64,000 bases of DNA from Nocardioides islandensis (GTDB lineage: Bacteria > Actinomycetota > Actinomycetes > Propionibacteriales > Nocardioidaceae), in NCBI RefSeq assembly GCF_015352455.1, contig NZ_JADKPN010000010.1, positions 62,001 through 126,000 of the forward strand. The letters are read 5' to 3'. Shown in pieces: positions 26,809 through 35,117 of this stretch. Each line of letters opens with the position of its first letter. The first letter of the stretch is position 1. A program made the translations under genes and the position numbers. The notes under the pieces are model-generated. The model was not told the DNA's origin, searched no databases, and saw only the letters and a program-made list of their open reading frames with translations.

Positions 26809-27546
26809 TCACTTCACGGCTTGCAGCACGGCACTGACCGCGGTGCCCGGGTCCGGCTGCAGCTGTCCGTCGATGAACACGCCCGGGGTGCCGTTCACGC
26901 CGTCCTTGGACATCTGGTCGGTGGCGTTGGTGATCCACTGGCCGTAGACGTCGTCCTTGATCTTGGCCGAGACCGCGGACTCGTCGGCGCCGGCCTGGAC
27001 GGCCCACTGGATGAGCTGGTCGTCGTCGGGTCCGGCGGAGTTCTCGGCAGGCTGGTTCTGGTACAGCAGGTCGTGGAACTTCTTGAACACCTCGGGCCCG
27101 GCCGTGTCGGCCACGACGTACAGCGCGTTGGCCGCCCGCGAGGAGTACTGGTTCTTCGAGGCGCGGTCCAGGAACGACACGATGTGGTACTCGACCTTCA
27201 CCTTGCCGTCATCGATCGCCGCGGCGACCTTGTCGCCGACCTGGGCCTCGAACTGCTGGCAGATCGGGCACTGCGGGTCCTCGTAGAACTTCATGGTCAG
27301 CGGCGCGTCGGCGTTGCCCACCACGACGGCGTACCCGTCGGTGTTGCGGGGCGTGCCCGAGTCGGTGACTGCCTGGCCGGTGGTGTCCTGGCGGCTGATC
27401 GCGAAGTACGTGATGCCGCCGATGACCGCGAGCACCGCGACGACCGCCGCGACGACGAGGAGCGAACGCCGGCGCTCCGCCCGCTGCTGCTGCTGCAGCG
27501 CGGCCCGCGCTCGCTCAGCGGTGGACGTGGGCTTGTTCGTCGACAT
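26809..27546 (-). CDS. Membrane-anchored DsbA-like thioredoxin-domain protein
   Basis: 245 residues. A charged N-terminus is followed by one membrane helix (30-50), placing the rest outside. Residues 75-240 are a DsbA/DsbG-like fold with CPIC (Cys93, Cys96) in FYEDPQCPICQQFE and the cis-Pro loop GVNGTPGVFIDG. It should form, break or isomerise disulfides in exported proteins. It overlaps by 32 bases the end of the MauE/DoxX-like gene upstream on the same strand, a pairing in which the membrane protein is thought to supply electrons. Confidence 0.92.
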   Translation of the reverse strand: MSTNKPTSTAERARAALQQQQRAERRRSLLVVAAVVAVLAVIGGITYFAISRQDTTGQAVTDSGTPRNTDGYAVVVGNADAPLTMKFYEDPQCPICQQFEAQVGDKVAAAIDDGKVKVEYHIVSFLDRASKNQYSSRAANALYVVADTAGPEVFKKFHDLLYQNQPAENSAGPDDDQLIQWAVQAGADESAVSAKIKDDVYGQWITNATDQMSKDGVNGTPGVFIDGQLQPDPGTAVSAVLQAVK

Positions 27547-28030
27547 GGTCGAGCTCCTCGGCGGACTGGTACGAGTTCAGGGGTCGGAAGATGAAGGTGT
27601 CGAGGGCCAGCCGCGTGCGCGGGCGCCAGACCAGCCACAGCGACAAGAGCACCAGACCCGTGTCGCGGGCGATGTCCCAGGGGTACTTGGAGGCGGCGTC
27701 GGCGTCGAACCCGCCGTTGCCGAAGCAGCCGCACTTGATCTCCAGCCCGCGGGCCCAGGCCGAGGCGATGCCGATGATGAACGCGAGCTGCAGCAGCGAC
27801 GAGACGACGGCCGTCCCCCGGGTCAGCGCACCGAGCACCAGCGCCAGACCGATGACGATCTCGAGGGCGGGCAGCGCGTGGCCCACGGTCGGGACGACGG
27901 ACTCGGGCAGCAGCCGGAACGCGCGTACGGCGCGCACGCTGGCGGCACCGTCGGAGACCTTGAGCAGGCCGGCAGCCAGCCAGACCCCGCCGACGACCAG
28001 CCGCGCGAGGGTGCCGAACCACTCCTTCAC
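27515..28030 (-). CDS. MauE/DoxX-family membrane redox protein
   Basis: 171 residues from GTG 28030. Four hydrophobic helices (for example LARLVVGGVWLAAGLLKVSD and ALEIVIGLALVLGAL) and the motif GLEIKCGCFGNGG with two closely spaced cysteines match MauE/methylamine-utilisation and DoxX-like membrane proteins. These pass electrons or maintain redox partners at the membrane. Its 3' end overlaps the start of the thioredoxin-like gene, so the two are translationally coupled and probably act together. The start is divergent from orn. Confidence 0.88.
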   Translation of the reverse strand: MKEWFGTLARLVVGGVWLAAGLLKVSDGAASVRAVRAFRLLPESVVPTVGHALPALEIVIGLALVLGALTRGTAVVSSLLQLAFIIGIASAWARGLEIKCGCFGNGGFDADAASKYPWDIARDTGLVLLSLWLVWRPRTRLALDTFIFRPLNSYQSAEELDHVDEQAHVHR

Positions 28031-28127
28031 GCTCCCGAGGGTAGGCCGACGTCCTGAGCGAAGACTGAAGGACCGCCGAACGTGACCCGGCTCACGGTTC
28101 CGGGTGCGATCGGTAGGGTGACATCTC

Positions 28128-28850
28128 GTGAGCGACCGACTCGTGTGGATCGACTGCGAGATGACCGGTCTCGACCTCACCGCCGACGCACTGATCGAGG
28201 TGGCCGCACTGGTCACCGACTTCGACCTCAACGTGCTCGGCGAGGGAGTCGACATCGTCATCAAGCCTCCGGGTGAGGCCATCGCGCAGATGGATCCCTA
28301 CGTCCGCACCATGCACGAGCGCTCCGGCCTGCTCGAGGAGCTGGACGGCGGCGTGACCCTGGCCGAGGCAGAGGCCCAGGTGCTGGCCTACGTCCGCGAG
28401 CACTGCGCCGAGGGCAGTCGGCCACCGCTGGCCGGCAACACCGTCGCGACCGACCGGTCGTTCCTGATCCGCGACATGCCGACGCTCGAGGGCTTCCTCC
28501 ACTACCGGATCGTGGACGTCTCCTCGATCAAGGAGCTGTCGCGCCGGTGGTTCCCGCGCGCCTACTTCCACGCGCCGGCCAAGCGCGGCAACCACCGCGC
28601 CCTGGCCGACATCCAGGAGAGCATCGAGGAGCTGCGGTACTACCGCGAGGCCGTCTTCGTGCCCCAGCCCGGCCCCGACTCCGACAGCGCGAAGGCCCTG
28701 GCCGCGCGGCACGGCGGCGCCCTCACCGGCCTCGGCGTCGAGGACGAGGGCGAGGACGTGAGCGAGGACGTGAGCGGCCACGCCGCCGACGTACCGGACC
28801 GCGTCCCCTTCGACGGCGGGGATTCCGACGACGGGTCGCGGTCCGTCTAG
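28128..28850 (+). CDS. orn: Oligoribonuclease
   Basis: 240 residues from GTG. DEDDh exonuclease motifs: WIDCEMTGLD (Asp9, Glu11), DRSFLIRDMP, and the C-terminal GNHRALADIQESIEEL (His and Asp). It degrades two- to five-base RNA fragments to mononucleotides, an essential final step of RNA decay and of pGpG turnover. Usual length is about 180-205 residues; this one has about 40 extra acidic residues at the C-terminus (SEDVSGHAADVPDRVPFDGG), probably disordered. A tRNA-His gene follows 36 bases after the stop. Confidence 0.95.
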   Translation: MSDRLVWIDCEMTGLDLTADALIEVAALVTDFDLNVLGEGVDIVIKPPGEAIAQMDPYVRTMHERSGLLEELDGGVTLAEAEAQVLAYVREHCAEGSRPPLAGNTVATDRSFLIRDMPTLEGFLHYRIVDVSSIKELSRRWFPRAYFHAPAKRGNHRALADIQESIEELRYYREAVFVPQPGPDSDSAKALAARHGGALTGLGVEDEGEDVSEDVSGHAADVPDRVPFDGGDSDDGSRSV

Positions 28851-28885
28851 ACTTCCTCCGGTTCCGGCGCAGTCCGGAGCCCTTG

Positions 28886-28961
28886 GTGGGTGTAGCTCAG
28901 CTGGTAGAGCACCTGGTTGTGGTCCAGGTGGTCGCGGGTTCAAGTCCCGTCACTCACCCCA
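28886..28961 (+). tRNA. tRNA-His (GTG anticodon)
   Basis: 76 bases with all arms: acceptor GTGGGTG / CACTCAC (one G-T pair), D-arm GCTCAGCTGGTAGAGC, anticodon loop TTGTGGT with GTG, T-arm GCGGGTTCAAGTCCCGT, C discriminator and encoded CCA at 28959-28961. The G at 28885 would be the G-1 residue typical of tRNA-His. Confidence 0.97.
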
Positions 28962-28965
28962 GATA

Positions 28966-29011
28966 CGAACCGCCCGTCCCCGCGCCAGTCGGCGTGGAGG
29001 CGGGCGGTTCG
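28966..29011 (+). terminator. Terminator hairpin after tRNA-His
   Basis: CGAACCGCCCG (28966-28976) pairs exactly with CGGGCGGTTCG (29001-29011), an 11-bp stem four bases after the tRNA. No U-tract follows. The 240 bases from here to the next gene hold only GC-rich sequence without a credible reading frame. Confidence 0.75.
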
Positions 29012-29253
29012 GCGTACGGCCCGGTCTCGGGCCTGGTTGGCGAGGGCCCCCGCCGCCGTGGGGGCGGTTCGGACGGAAGCCCTCGCCCCCGACTCCACGG
29101 CATTGGGGGGTCGCGTGGCAGCCGGGGGGCGGACGCGAACGCCCGCCGCGTCCTCATGGTGACGGCCCGACCCGCCTGAGGGCAACGTGGACCAGAGTCC
29201 GGGCACGAACACGCCCGGTGCGGCCTCGCCGAGCGGCCGTGCTGACTGACGAG

Positions 29254-29478
29254 TCAGGCAGGTACGTCGCTGACGAGCGCGGCACGACGTCCGGTGGTGC
29301 CCTGGCCGGCGCGGACCTCGGTCACGGAGTTCCACTTGCCCGGTGCGTAGATGCCCACGACCGCGCGACGCGAGCGGAGCACGAGGTGGCCGTCCTCCAC
29401 GTCGACGGCGTCGGCGTCGTGGTGCTCGAAGCGTCCCTCGCTGTTGTCGGGCCCCGAGGTGGTGACGACGAATGCCAT
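29254..29478 (-). CDS. Small hypothetical protein, 74 residues
   Basis: Begins with ATG after an AAAGGA ribosome site. Sequence MAFVVTTSGPDNSEGRFEHH, then DVEDGHLVLRSRRAVVGIYA, has alternating beta-strand character with no signal or membrane segment. No family is recognised. Third-position GC bias and the ribosome site support a real gene. It is the second small gene downstream of pirin on the same strand, 131 bases after its stop. Confidence 0.65.
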   Translation of the reverse strand: MAFVVTTSGPDNSEGRFEHHDADAVDVEDGHLVLRSRRAVVGIYAPGKWNSVTEVRAGQGTTGRRAALVSDVPA

Positions 29479-29609
29479 GGCTTCGTCCTTTCGTTGGTCG
29501 ACGGACCCCCTCCGCGGTTCGTCCATCCTGCCCCAGGCACGGCAACGGCGCGATGCGTCGATGTCATCTGTTCGGACACATCTGGGTGGACGAACGGGGG
29601 CCACCGGGC

Positions 29610-30560
29610 TCAGTGCGCGGGGATGTGGCCGAACCGGCCCTTCTGGAAGTCCTCGTACGCCGCCAGCACCTCGTCCTTGGTGTTCATCACGAACGGGCCC
29701 GCCCACGCCAGCGGCTCGCGGATCGGCCGGCCGCCGACCACGATCACCTCGAGCGCCGGGGTGTTGCTCTGCTGCTTCTCGGCGCCGGCGATCGTGAGGT
29801 AGTCGCCGCTGCCCAGCACGCTCGCCTGACCCATCCGGATCGGCTGGCCGTCGACACCCACCGTGCCCTGTCCGGCCAGCACGTAGACCAGCGCGTTGAA
29901 CTCGTTGTTCCACGGCAGGTCCAGCCGCGCACCCGGCTCGACGGTCGCGTGCACCAGCGCCATCGGCGTGTGCGTCGACCCCGGCCCGCGGTGACCGTCG
30001 ACCTCGCCGGCGATGACCCGGACGAGTGCGCCCGCGTCGTACGACGTGAGCAGCCGCACCTGGCCGGAGCCGATGTCCTGGTAGGCCGGGTCGGCGAGCT
30101 TGTCGTCGCGCGGGAGGTTCACCCAGAGCTGGATGCCGTGGAAGAGGCCGCCGGCCTGGACAAGCCACTCCGGCGGGGTCTCGATGTGCAGGATGCCGGC
30201 GCCGGCGGTCATCCACTGCGTGTCGCCGTTGGTGATCGAGCCGCCGCCACCGTGGGAGTCCTGGTGGTCGAAGACGCCGTCGATGATGTAGGTGACGGTC
30301 TCGAAGCCCCGGTGCGGGTGCCACGGCGTGCCCTTCGGCTCACCCGGGGCGTAGTCCACCTCGCCCATCTGGTCCATCATGATGAACGGGTCGAGGAGCG
30401 CCATGTCGATGCCCGCGAACGCGCGTCGCACCGGGAACCCCTCCCCCTCGTACCCGGACGGAGCGGTGGTCACCTGCCACACCGGACGCGGCTGGTCGCC
30501 GAGGCCGGGCGCCTTCAGGCGGGGCAGGACGGTGAGGTCGTCGACGGTCACGGCGGGCAT
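29610..30560 (-). CDS. Pirin family protein
   Basis: 316 residues with GAGGAAAA ribosome site. Bicupin fold: the N-terminal cupin has the metal ligands HPHRGFETVTY (His, His), then SHGGGGSITNGDTQWMTAGAG with the characteristic pirin glycine run and HIETP. The C-terminal cupin follows from about 180. Pirins bind iron; some have quercetinase activity or modulate other proteins. Function here cannot be narrowed. The AT-rich stretch at about 30608-30630 upstream is the probable promoter region. Confidence 0.93.
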   Translation of the reverse strand: MPAVTVDDLTVLPRLKAPGLGDQPRPVWQVTTAPSGYEGEGFPVRRAFAGIDMALLDPFIMMDQMGEVDYAPGEPKGTPWHPHRGFETVTYIIDGVFDHQDSHGGGGSITNGDTQWMTAGAGILHIETPPEWLVQAGGLFHGIQLWVNLPRDDKLADPAYQDIGSGQVRLLTSYDAGALVRVIAGEVDGHRGPGSTHTPMALVHATVEPGARLDLPWNNEFNALVYVLAGQGTVGVDGQPIRMGQASVLGSGDYLTIAGAEKQQSNTPALEVIVVGGRPIREPLAWAGPFVMNTKDEVLAAYEDFQKGRFGHIPAH

Positions 30561-30708
30561 GGTTTTCCTCCTCGGTCGTCGCCGGTCTGGCGACTGCCCT
30601 GTCCAACAGTAGTTGAATCTTTGACATTCCCGCACCGGCTCGTCGCCGCATTCTCCCGATTTCAACTCGCTGACCCCCGGAGGTAAGGTTGGCGTCGCTT
30701 CACAGCAC

Positions 30709-30784
<76 letters not shown>

Positions 30785-30993
30785 CATGTGCGGGCCACAG
30801 CGCTGCGGCGCATCGTTGATGCGGGTGAGCCGCCAGGGAACGCCGGGCTGAAGGGCCCGTCCGGAAGCGCCGATCACGAGTCTCATCGCGGCCAGCTCAC
30901 ACCGTGCTCACGGATCGTCGCCCTGGGCCTCGTCGATGGTCGGGGACGCGCTCAGCCATGTGCCTTCGGGCGACGCGGTGGGAGGATTCGTGG

Positions 30994-32712
30994 GTGGGCG
31001 AAGACCAGCTCGCGGCAGGCACCTCAGCGCTGGTCTCGGGAGACTGGGCGGCCGCGCGCGAGGCGTTCGCGGCCTCCTGGGCCGCCGCGGCGTCCGCGGC
31101 CGCACTCGATGGGCTCGGTCAGGCGCTGTGGTGGCTCGACGAGCCTTCGGCAGCTCTGGAGACCCGCTCACGCGCCTTCGCGCTGTTTCGTCGAGACGGC
31201 GCGGACCGATCGGCGGCGGCCGTTGCGCTGTGGCTGGCGCGCGAGTATCGCAATCTCTTGGGGCGGCATGCGATGGCGGAAGGTTGGCTCGCTCGTTCAC
31301 GGTCGCTGTTGGAGGACTTGGAGGACCCGGGCAGCTTGCCGGGATGGCTGCTGGTGGCGGAGTCGGAGGCCGTCGACCTCGGCTCCGACGGGGAACGGTT
31401 CTCGCATTCACTGACGATCGCGCGTCGGCACAGGGACACCGACCTCGAGATCGTGGCCCTCGCCCGACGCGGCGCCTGGCGCATCGCTCGCGGAGCCGTG
31501 TCGGAGGGGACCTCGGACCTGCACGAGGCGATGGCGGCTGCGACCGCGGGCGAGGGCAGGAACGTCCAGTACGTCGGCGAGGCGTTGTGCACCCTGCTGG
31601 AGGTTGCGGGGTGGCTCGGCGACCCCGGCCTGGTCGAGGAGTGGGCTCAGCTCCTCGTCGACTTCCGGGCGGCGTACGCCTTCGGGCCGCTCATCCCGTT
31701 CGAGAACACGTCGGCCGCGGACCTCATCTCGGCGTTCTGTACGAGCTGCTGTGGCGGGATCTACCTGGTGACCGGGCGGCTTGACGCCGCAGAGGAACAG
31801 CTCGTCCGCGGCGTCCACCGGATGACCACATCGGGTCTACGGCCTCGCTGTCTGCATCCCGTCGCTCAGCTGGGCGAGCTTCGCGTGCTCCAAGGGCGAC
31901 TGGAAGAGGCGGAGGCGACCCTGACCGGTTTCGAGCAGGACCGGGAGTGTGCCGTCGCGGTCGCCTCGCTCGACCTTTCCCGCGGGCGGCCTTCGCACGC
32001 GGTCGAGGTGCTCACCTCGACGCTCATGACTCTCCAGGACGCGGCCGTGCTGGCCTTTCCCCTCCAGGTCCAGCTGGTCGACGCCGCGCTCGCGGCCCAG
32101 AACGTGGAGCTCGCCCGCACCATGGTCGCGGCCATCGCGGCCACCGCGGCCGTCACCGGCACGACCTTGCACCGTGCCCAGGTCAGTCAGGCGCAGGGCC
32201 GCCTCGCCTTCGTGGACGGCGACCCTCGTTCCGAGACCCTGCTGCACTCCGCAGCCCGCGACTTCGCCGAGGCGGGTGCCCCGCTTCAGGCAGCCCGGAC
32301 CCGCGTCGCGCTCGCTCGCGTGGTGGTCGGACGGGACCGCGGACTCGCGGTCACGGAGGCACGCAGCGCCCTGAACGCATTCGAGCGGATGGGTGCCGCA
32401 GCGGATGCTGACCGGACCGCGGCATTCCTGCGTGACCTCGGCGACCGGGCCAGGACCACCGCGCGCACCGTGGACGTGCTGAGCGGGCGTGAACAGCAGG
32501 TGCTCGCGCTGCTCGCCCAGGGGTTCACCAACGCTGAGATCGCCGAGCGGCTCGTGATCAGCGTCAAGACCGCCGGTCATCACGTCAGCAACATCCTGCT
32601 CAAGCTCGGCCTCCGTTCGCGCACCGAGGCGGCCGCCTTCGCCCTGTTGCGCCTCCCCCGACATGAGGCCGGACCCAGCCACCAGCCGACCACCAGACGG
32701 GGCAGCGAATAG
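30994..32712 (+). CDS. LuxR-family regulator with TPR-like N-terminal domain
   Basis: 572 residues from GTG 30994, chosen for the GGGAGGA ribosome site; in-frame ATGs at 30904 and 30958 give longer versions. Residues about 1-480 are alpha-helical Ala/Leu-rich repeats like TPR or MalT-type sensor domains. The last 70 residues are a LuxR/GerE helix-turn-helix: LSGREQQVLALLAQGFTNAE, then SVKTAGHHVSNILLKLGLRS. There is no NB-ARC ATPase, so it resembles the truncated LAL-type regulators of actinobacteria. It may control the SnoaL-like and secreted-protein genes that follow on the same strand. Confidence 0.85.
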   Translation: MGEDQLAAGTSALVSGDWAAAREAFAASWAAAASAAALDGLGQALWWLDEPSAALETRSRAFALFRRDGADRSAAAVALWLAREYRNLLGRHAMAEGWLARSRSLLEDLEDPGSLPGWLLVAESEAVDLGSDGERFSHSLTIARRHRDTDLEIVALARRGAWRIARGAVSEGTSDLHEAMAAATAGEGRNVQYVGEALCTLLEVAGWLGDPGLVEEWAQLLVDFRAAYAFGPLIPFENTSAADLISAFCTSCCGGIYLVTGRLDAAEEQLVRGVHRMTTSGLRPRCLHPVAQLGELRVLQGRLEEAEATLTGFEQDRECAVAVASLDLSRGRPSHAVEVLTSTLMTLQDAAVLAFPLQVQLVDAALAAQNVELARTMVAAIAATAAVTGTTLHRAQVSQAQGRLAFVDGDPRSETLLHSAARDFAEAGAPLQAARTRVALARVVVGRDRGLAVTEARSALNAFERMGAAADADRTAAFLRDLGDRARTTARTVDVLSGREQQVLALLAQGFTNAEIAERLVISVKTAGHHVSNILLKLGLRSRTEAAAFALLRLPRHEAGPSHQPTTRRGSE

Positions 32713-32786
32713 GGAACGCTCCCGATGCGCCCACCACCGCAGGGGAGCACGCTCTGAGTCGTCACCACGCACCCGAGGAGAAGACC

Positions 32787-33200
32787 ATGGAGACCATCGA
32801 GAAGGGCGTCGTCCGACGCATGTACGAGCTCATCAACCTAGGAAGGGTCGATGACCTCGACGAGATCTGCTCCCCCGATCTGAAGGGTCACGCCGGCGCC
32901 GGCGCTGACCTGAGCGAGCTCAAGTCCTCGCTCAACGGGTTCCGGGAGCCGTTCCCCGACCTGACCGCCGACGTACGCCACCTGGTGCAGGAGGACGACG
33001 TCATCAGCACCTGGGTGACCTACACAGCCACTCACGAGCGAGACTTCGCCGGTGTCCCGGCCAGTGGCCGGCGGGTCAAGTTCGCCGCCTGGGACCTGGT
33101 ACGCGTCCGGGAAGGTCGGATCGTCGAGATCACCCAATACTGCGACCTGTTCACCATCATGTCCCAGATCGGCGCCCTGCCGACGTCGGCCCCGGCCTGA
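32787..33200 (+). CDS. SnoaL-like/ester cyclase family protein
   Basis: 137 residues with a GAGGAGA ribosome site. NTF2-like cone fold of the SnoaL type: RRMYELINLGRVDDLDEICS, then FREPFPDLTADVRHLVQEDD, VISTWVTYTATHERDFAGVP and IVEITQYCDLFTIMSQIG. Members include polyketide cyclases and many unassigned proteins. No polyketide synthase is near, so a cyclase role is not supported; small-molecule binding or stress function is equally possible. It is 74 bases after the LuxR gene, same strand. Confidence 0.88.
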   Translation: METIEKGVVRRMYELINLGRVDDLDEICSPDLKGHAGAGADLSELKSSLNGFREPFPDLTADVRHLVQEDDVISTWVTYTATHERDFAGVPASGRRVKFAAWDLVRVREGRIVEITQYCDLFTIMSQIGALPTSAPA

Positions 33201-33216
33201 GGGAAGGTGCACCACG

Positions 33217-33486
33217 ATGAAACGCACCGCCACCGCGGGCGCCGGCCTGCTCGTCGCCCTGACCGTCGGCGCCGTCCCCCCGCCCGCAGCGAATGCCACA
33301 CCGAGCTGCGTCGCTCAGTCCATCGTCACCGAGCACGCCGCCTATGGCGCTGCCTGGGGACGCGACCTCATCGCCTTCCTGGCCACTCACCCAGGGTTCC
33401 TCCAAGAGTTCGGCTTCACCTCGCTCGGCGCACTCCTCGCGTACTCCGCAGCGCAGCCGCCGGACGCCTGTCCTCCCGACCTCTGA
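33217..33486 (+). CDS. Small secreted protein, 89 residues
   Basis: Sec signal peptide MKRTATAGAGLLVALTVGAV with cleavage near ANA-TP. The mature part of about 60 residues has two cysteines (SCVAQ and DACPPDL), probably a disulfide, and a helical middle rich in Ala, Phe and Leu (FLATHPGFLQEFGFTSLGAL). It resembles haemophore-like small exported proteins of actinobacteria, but the family is not certain. It starts 16 bases after the SnoaL-like gene and has a GGGAAGG ribosome site, so it is co-transcribed. Confidence 0.75.
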   Translation: MKRTATAGAGLLVALTVGAVPPPAANATPSCVAQSIVTEHAAYGAAWGRDLIAFLATHPGFLQEFGFTSLGALLAYSAAQPPDACPPDL

Positions 33487-33568
33487 GCATCGCGACGCAA
33501 CCAGCGGGTCGTACTGCTGGTGGCCCGCGTCTGACCGTATCGACGCCGATCCCGCGCTCGGGGCGGGT

Positions 33569-34006
33569 TCAGCGGCTGCGGAGGCGAGCGGCAAGACGGG
33601 CGAGGTCCTTGTTCATCGCGCTCTTCATCGCCTTGGCCATCACCGGCCGGGCGATCTTGGTGAAGCCGGAGGGCTCACCGCGGTTGCGCAACCTCATCCG
33701 CGTGCCTTCCGGTACGGACTCCCAGGTGTAGGTGGTCTCCATCGGGAAAGGCCCGTCGGCGGTCCGCATCACCAGCCGCTCTCCTGGCTCGAGCTCGACC
33801 ACCTCATAGGTGTAGCTGAGCCGCCTGCCCAGGAACCGAGCCACGAAGTCCATCCGCGAGCCGACCTTCACCGGCGGCGGCGTCCGCCAGTTCACCGAGA
33901 GGATGTTGGCGTACCACTGCGGCGCGTTGCTCGGGTCGCCCGCGAACGACGCCACCACTTCACGCGGATAGGGGATCACGGCTTCGACGGAGACATCGAC
34001 GTCCAC
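33569..34006 (-). CDS. SRPBCC (START-like) family protein
   Basis: 145 residues. MDVDVSVEAVIPYPREVVAS is the usual first strand and helix of the polyketide-cyclase/dehydrase-like SRPBCC fold; WYANILSVNWRTPPPVKVGS and MRLRNRGEPSGFTKIARPVM follow. It binds a hydrophobic ligand in the central cavity; the ligand is unknown. It is convergent to the small secreted protein and divergent from the DUF1905 gene. Confidence 0.88.
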   Translation of the reverse strand: MDVDVSVEAVIPYPREVVASFAGDPSNAPQWYANILSVNWRTPPPVKVGSRMDFVARFLGRRLSYTYEVVELEPGERLVMRTADGPFPMETTYTWESVPEGTRMRLRNRGEPSGFTKIARPVMAKAMKSAMNKDLARLAARLRSR

Positions 34007-34044
34007 CCTCCCGAGTATGGGCGCCCTGCCGACACGATGGCGGC

Positions 34045-34347
34045 ATGGTCGGGCACACCTTCAGCGGTGAGCTGTGGGAGTACGCCGCGGGCGAGCCGGG
34101 CTCTTGGCACTTCATCACCCTCCCCGACGACGTGGTCGACGACGTGTTGGCCGAAGCGGGCCCCCGCCGCGGTTTCGGCAGTGTGCGGGTCGAGGCCAGC
34201 ATCGGCACCACGACGTGGCGCACATCCTTGTTCCCGGACTCGGCCAGCGCCTCGCTCGTCCTTCCCGTCAAGAAGGACGTGCGTACCGCCCAACGCATCG
34301 AAGCTGGGTCTCGCTGCGAGGTGACCCTCCACCTGTTGCTCCCCTGA
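34045..34347 (+). CDS. DUF1905 domain-containing protein
   Basis: 100 residues. FSGELWEYAAGEPGSWHFIT, then RRGFGSVRVEASIGTTTWRT, SLFPD and VLPVKKDVRTAQRIEAGS are the conserved blocks of DUF1905, a small beta-barrel family often fused to or encoded near YdeI/DUF1801-type proteins. Function unknown. The DUF1801 gene follows 47 bases later on the same strand, matching that association. Confidence 0.88.
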   Translation: MVGHTFSGELWEYAAGEPGSWHFITLPDDVVDDVLAEAGPRRGFGSVRVEASIGTTTWRTSLFPDSASASLVLPVKKDVRTAQRIEAGSRCEVTLHLLLP

Positions 34348-34394
34348 CCCATCACCATCTTGTCCGCTCCACGACCGTGCGTGAGGCTGATCGG

Positions 34395-34757
34395 ATGGTC
34401 CAGCACGATCCCGATGTCGACGCGTGGTTCGACCGCTACGAGAACCCTCAGAAGGATCTGGTCCTCGCCGTCCGCGACGTCGTGTTGGCCGCAGATCCTC
34501 GAATCGGTGAGTGCATCAAGTGGCAGGCACCGACCTTCACCTACGAAGGCAACATCGCGTCGTTCTTCCCCAAGGCCAAGAAGCACGTCTCCTTGATGTT
34601 CCACACCGGCGCCTCGCTACCGGACCCGACGGGAATCCTCGATGGCGACGGTGCGACCTCGCGATCCCTCAAGGTGCTCGACCACGATGACCTGGCCGAG
34701 AAGTCGCCGGCAATCCAGGGCTTGGTCCATGCCTGGATCGAGCAGCGAGGCGGGTAG
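34395..34757 (+). CDS. DUF1801 domain-containing protein
   Basis: 120 residues from ATG 34395 (GTG 34377 also in frame). VDAWFDRYENPQKDLVLAVRDVVLAADP, then ECIKWQAPTFTYEGNIASFF and HVSLMFHTGASLPDP are DUF1801 (YdhG-like) signatures, with the conserved W-x-A-P-T-F core. The fold is a frataxin-like alpha-beta sandwich of unknown function. Probably co-transcribed with the DUF1905 gene. Confidence 0.88.
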   Translation: MVQHDPDVDAWFDRYENPQKDLVLAVRDVVLAADPRIGECIKWQAPTFTYEGNIASFFPKAKKHVSLMFHTGASLPDPTGILDGDGATSRSLKVLDHDDLAEKSPAIQGLVHAWIEQRGG

Positions 34758-35117
34758 GTGGTCGGTCGACCAGGCCAGCGCACCCCTTCGGCCGACCTGA
34801 GCCTCGAGGTCCCGTTCGCACGCCAACCGGACGATTCCGACCCGCGGTGCGTCGCATCGCTCGGCGCATAGTGGTGGACATGGGCTCTGGTGCCAGGCGC
34901 GCCTCGCACGGCACGCTCGGCTACGAGACAGGGATCTCCTGAAGCAAGACGCGCACGCAGGGTCACGGGCAGCGACGTCGGATCTCGGCGTCGCCTCTCA
35001 GGGCGATCGACCCCCGGAGGACGAGAGACCTCGGGCCCGCCTCCCGCAGGACTCCAGTCCCTTGCAACGAACGCGCGGCGCGTCGCAGGCTGACGGATCG
35101 ACCTGGTGGGAGGAACC
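34758..35117. other. Intergenic stretch without a supported gene
   Basis: 360 bases between the DUF1801 gene and the secreted propeller-like gene. Reading frames here are short and Arg/Pro/Ser-rich with no ribosome site. CGATC-type short repeats and a CCTCCC run are present, but no hairpin, operator or promoter of note. Confidence 0.5.

Noticed and set aside
28940..29545. Minus-strand frame across the tRNA-His terminator and the small gene
   Set aside because: Arg/Pro-rich translation with no ribosome site, overlapping a better supported 74-residue gene and the terminator.
30994..32712. LuxR protein as the DosR/DevR regulator of the dormancy island
   Set aside because: It has TPR-like repeats and no receiver domain, unlike DosR/DevR response regulators.
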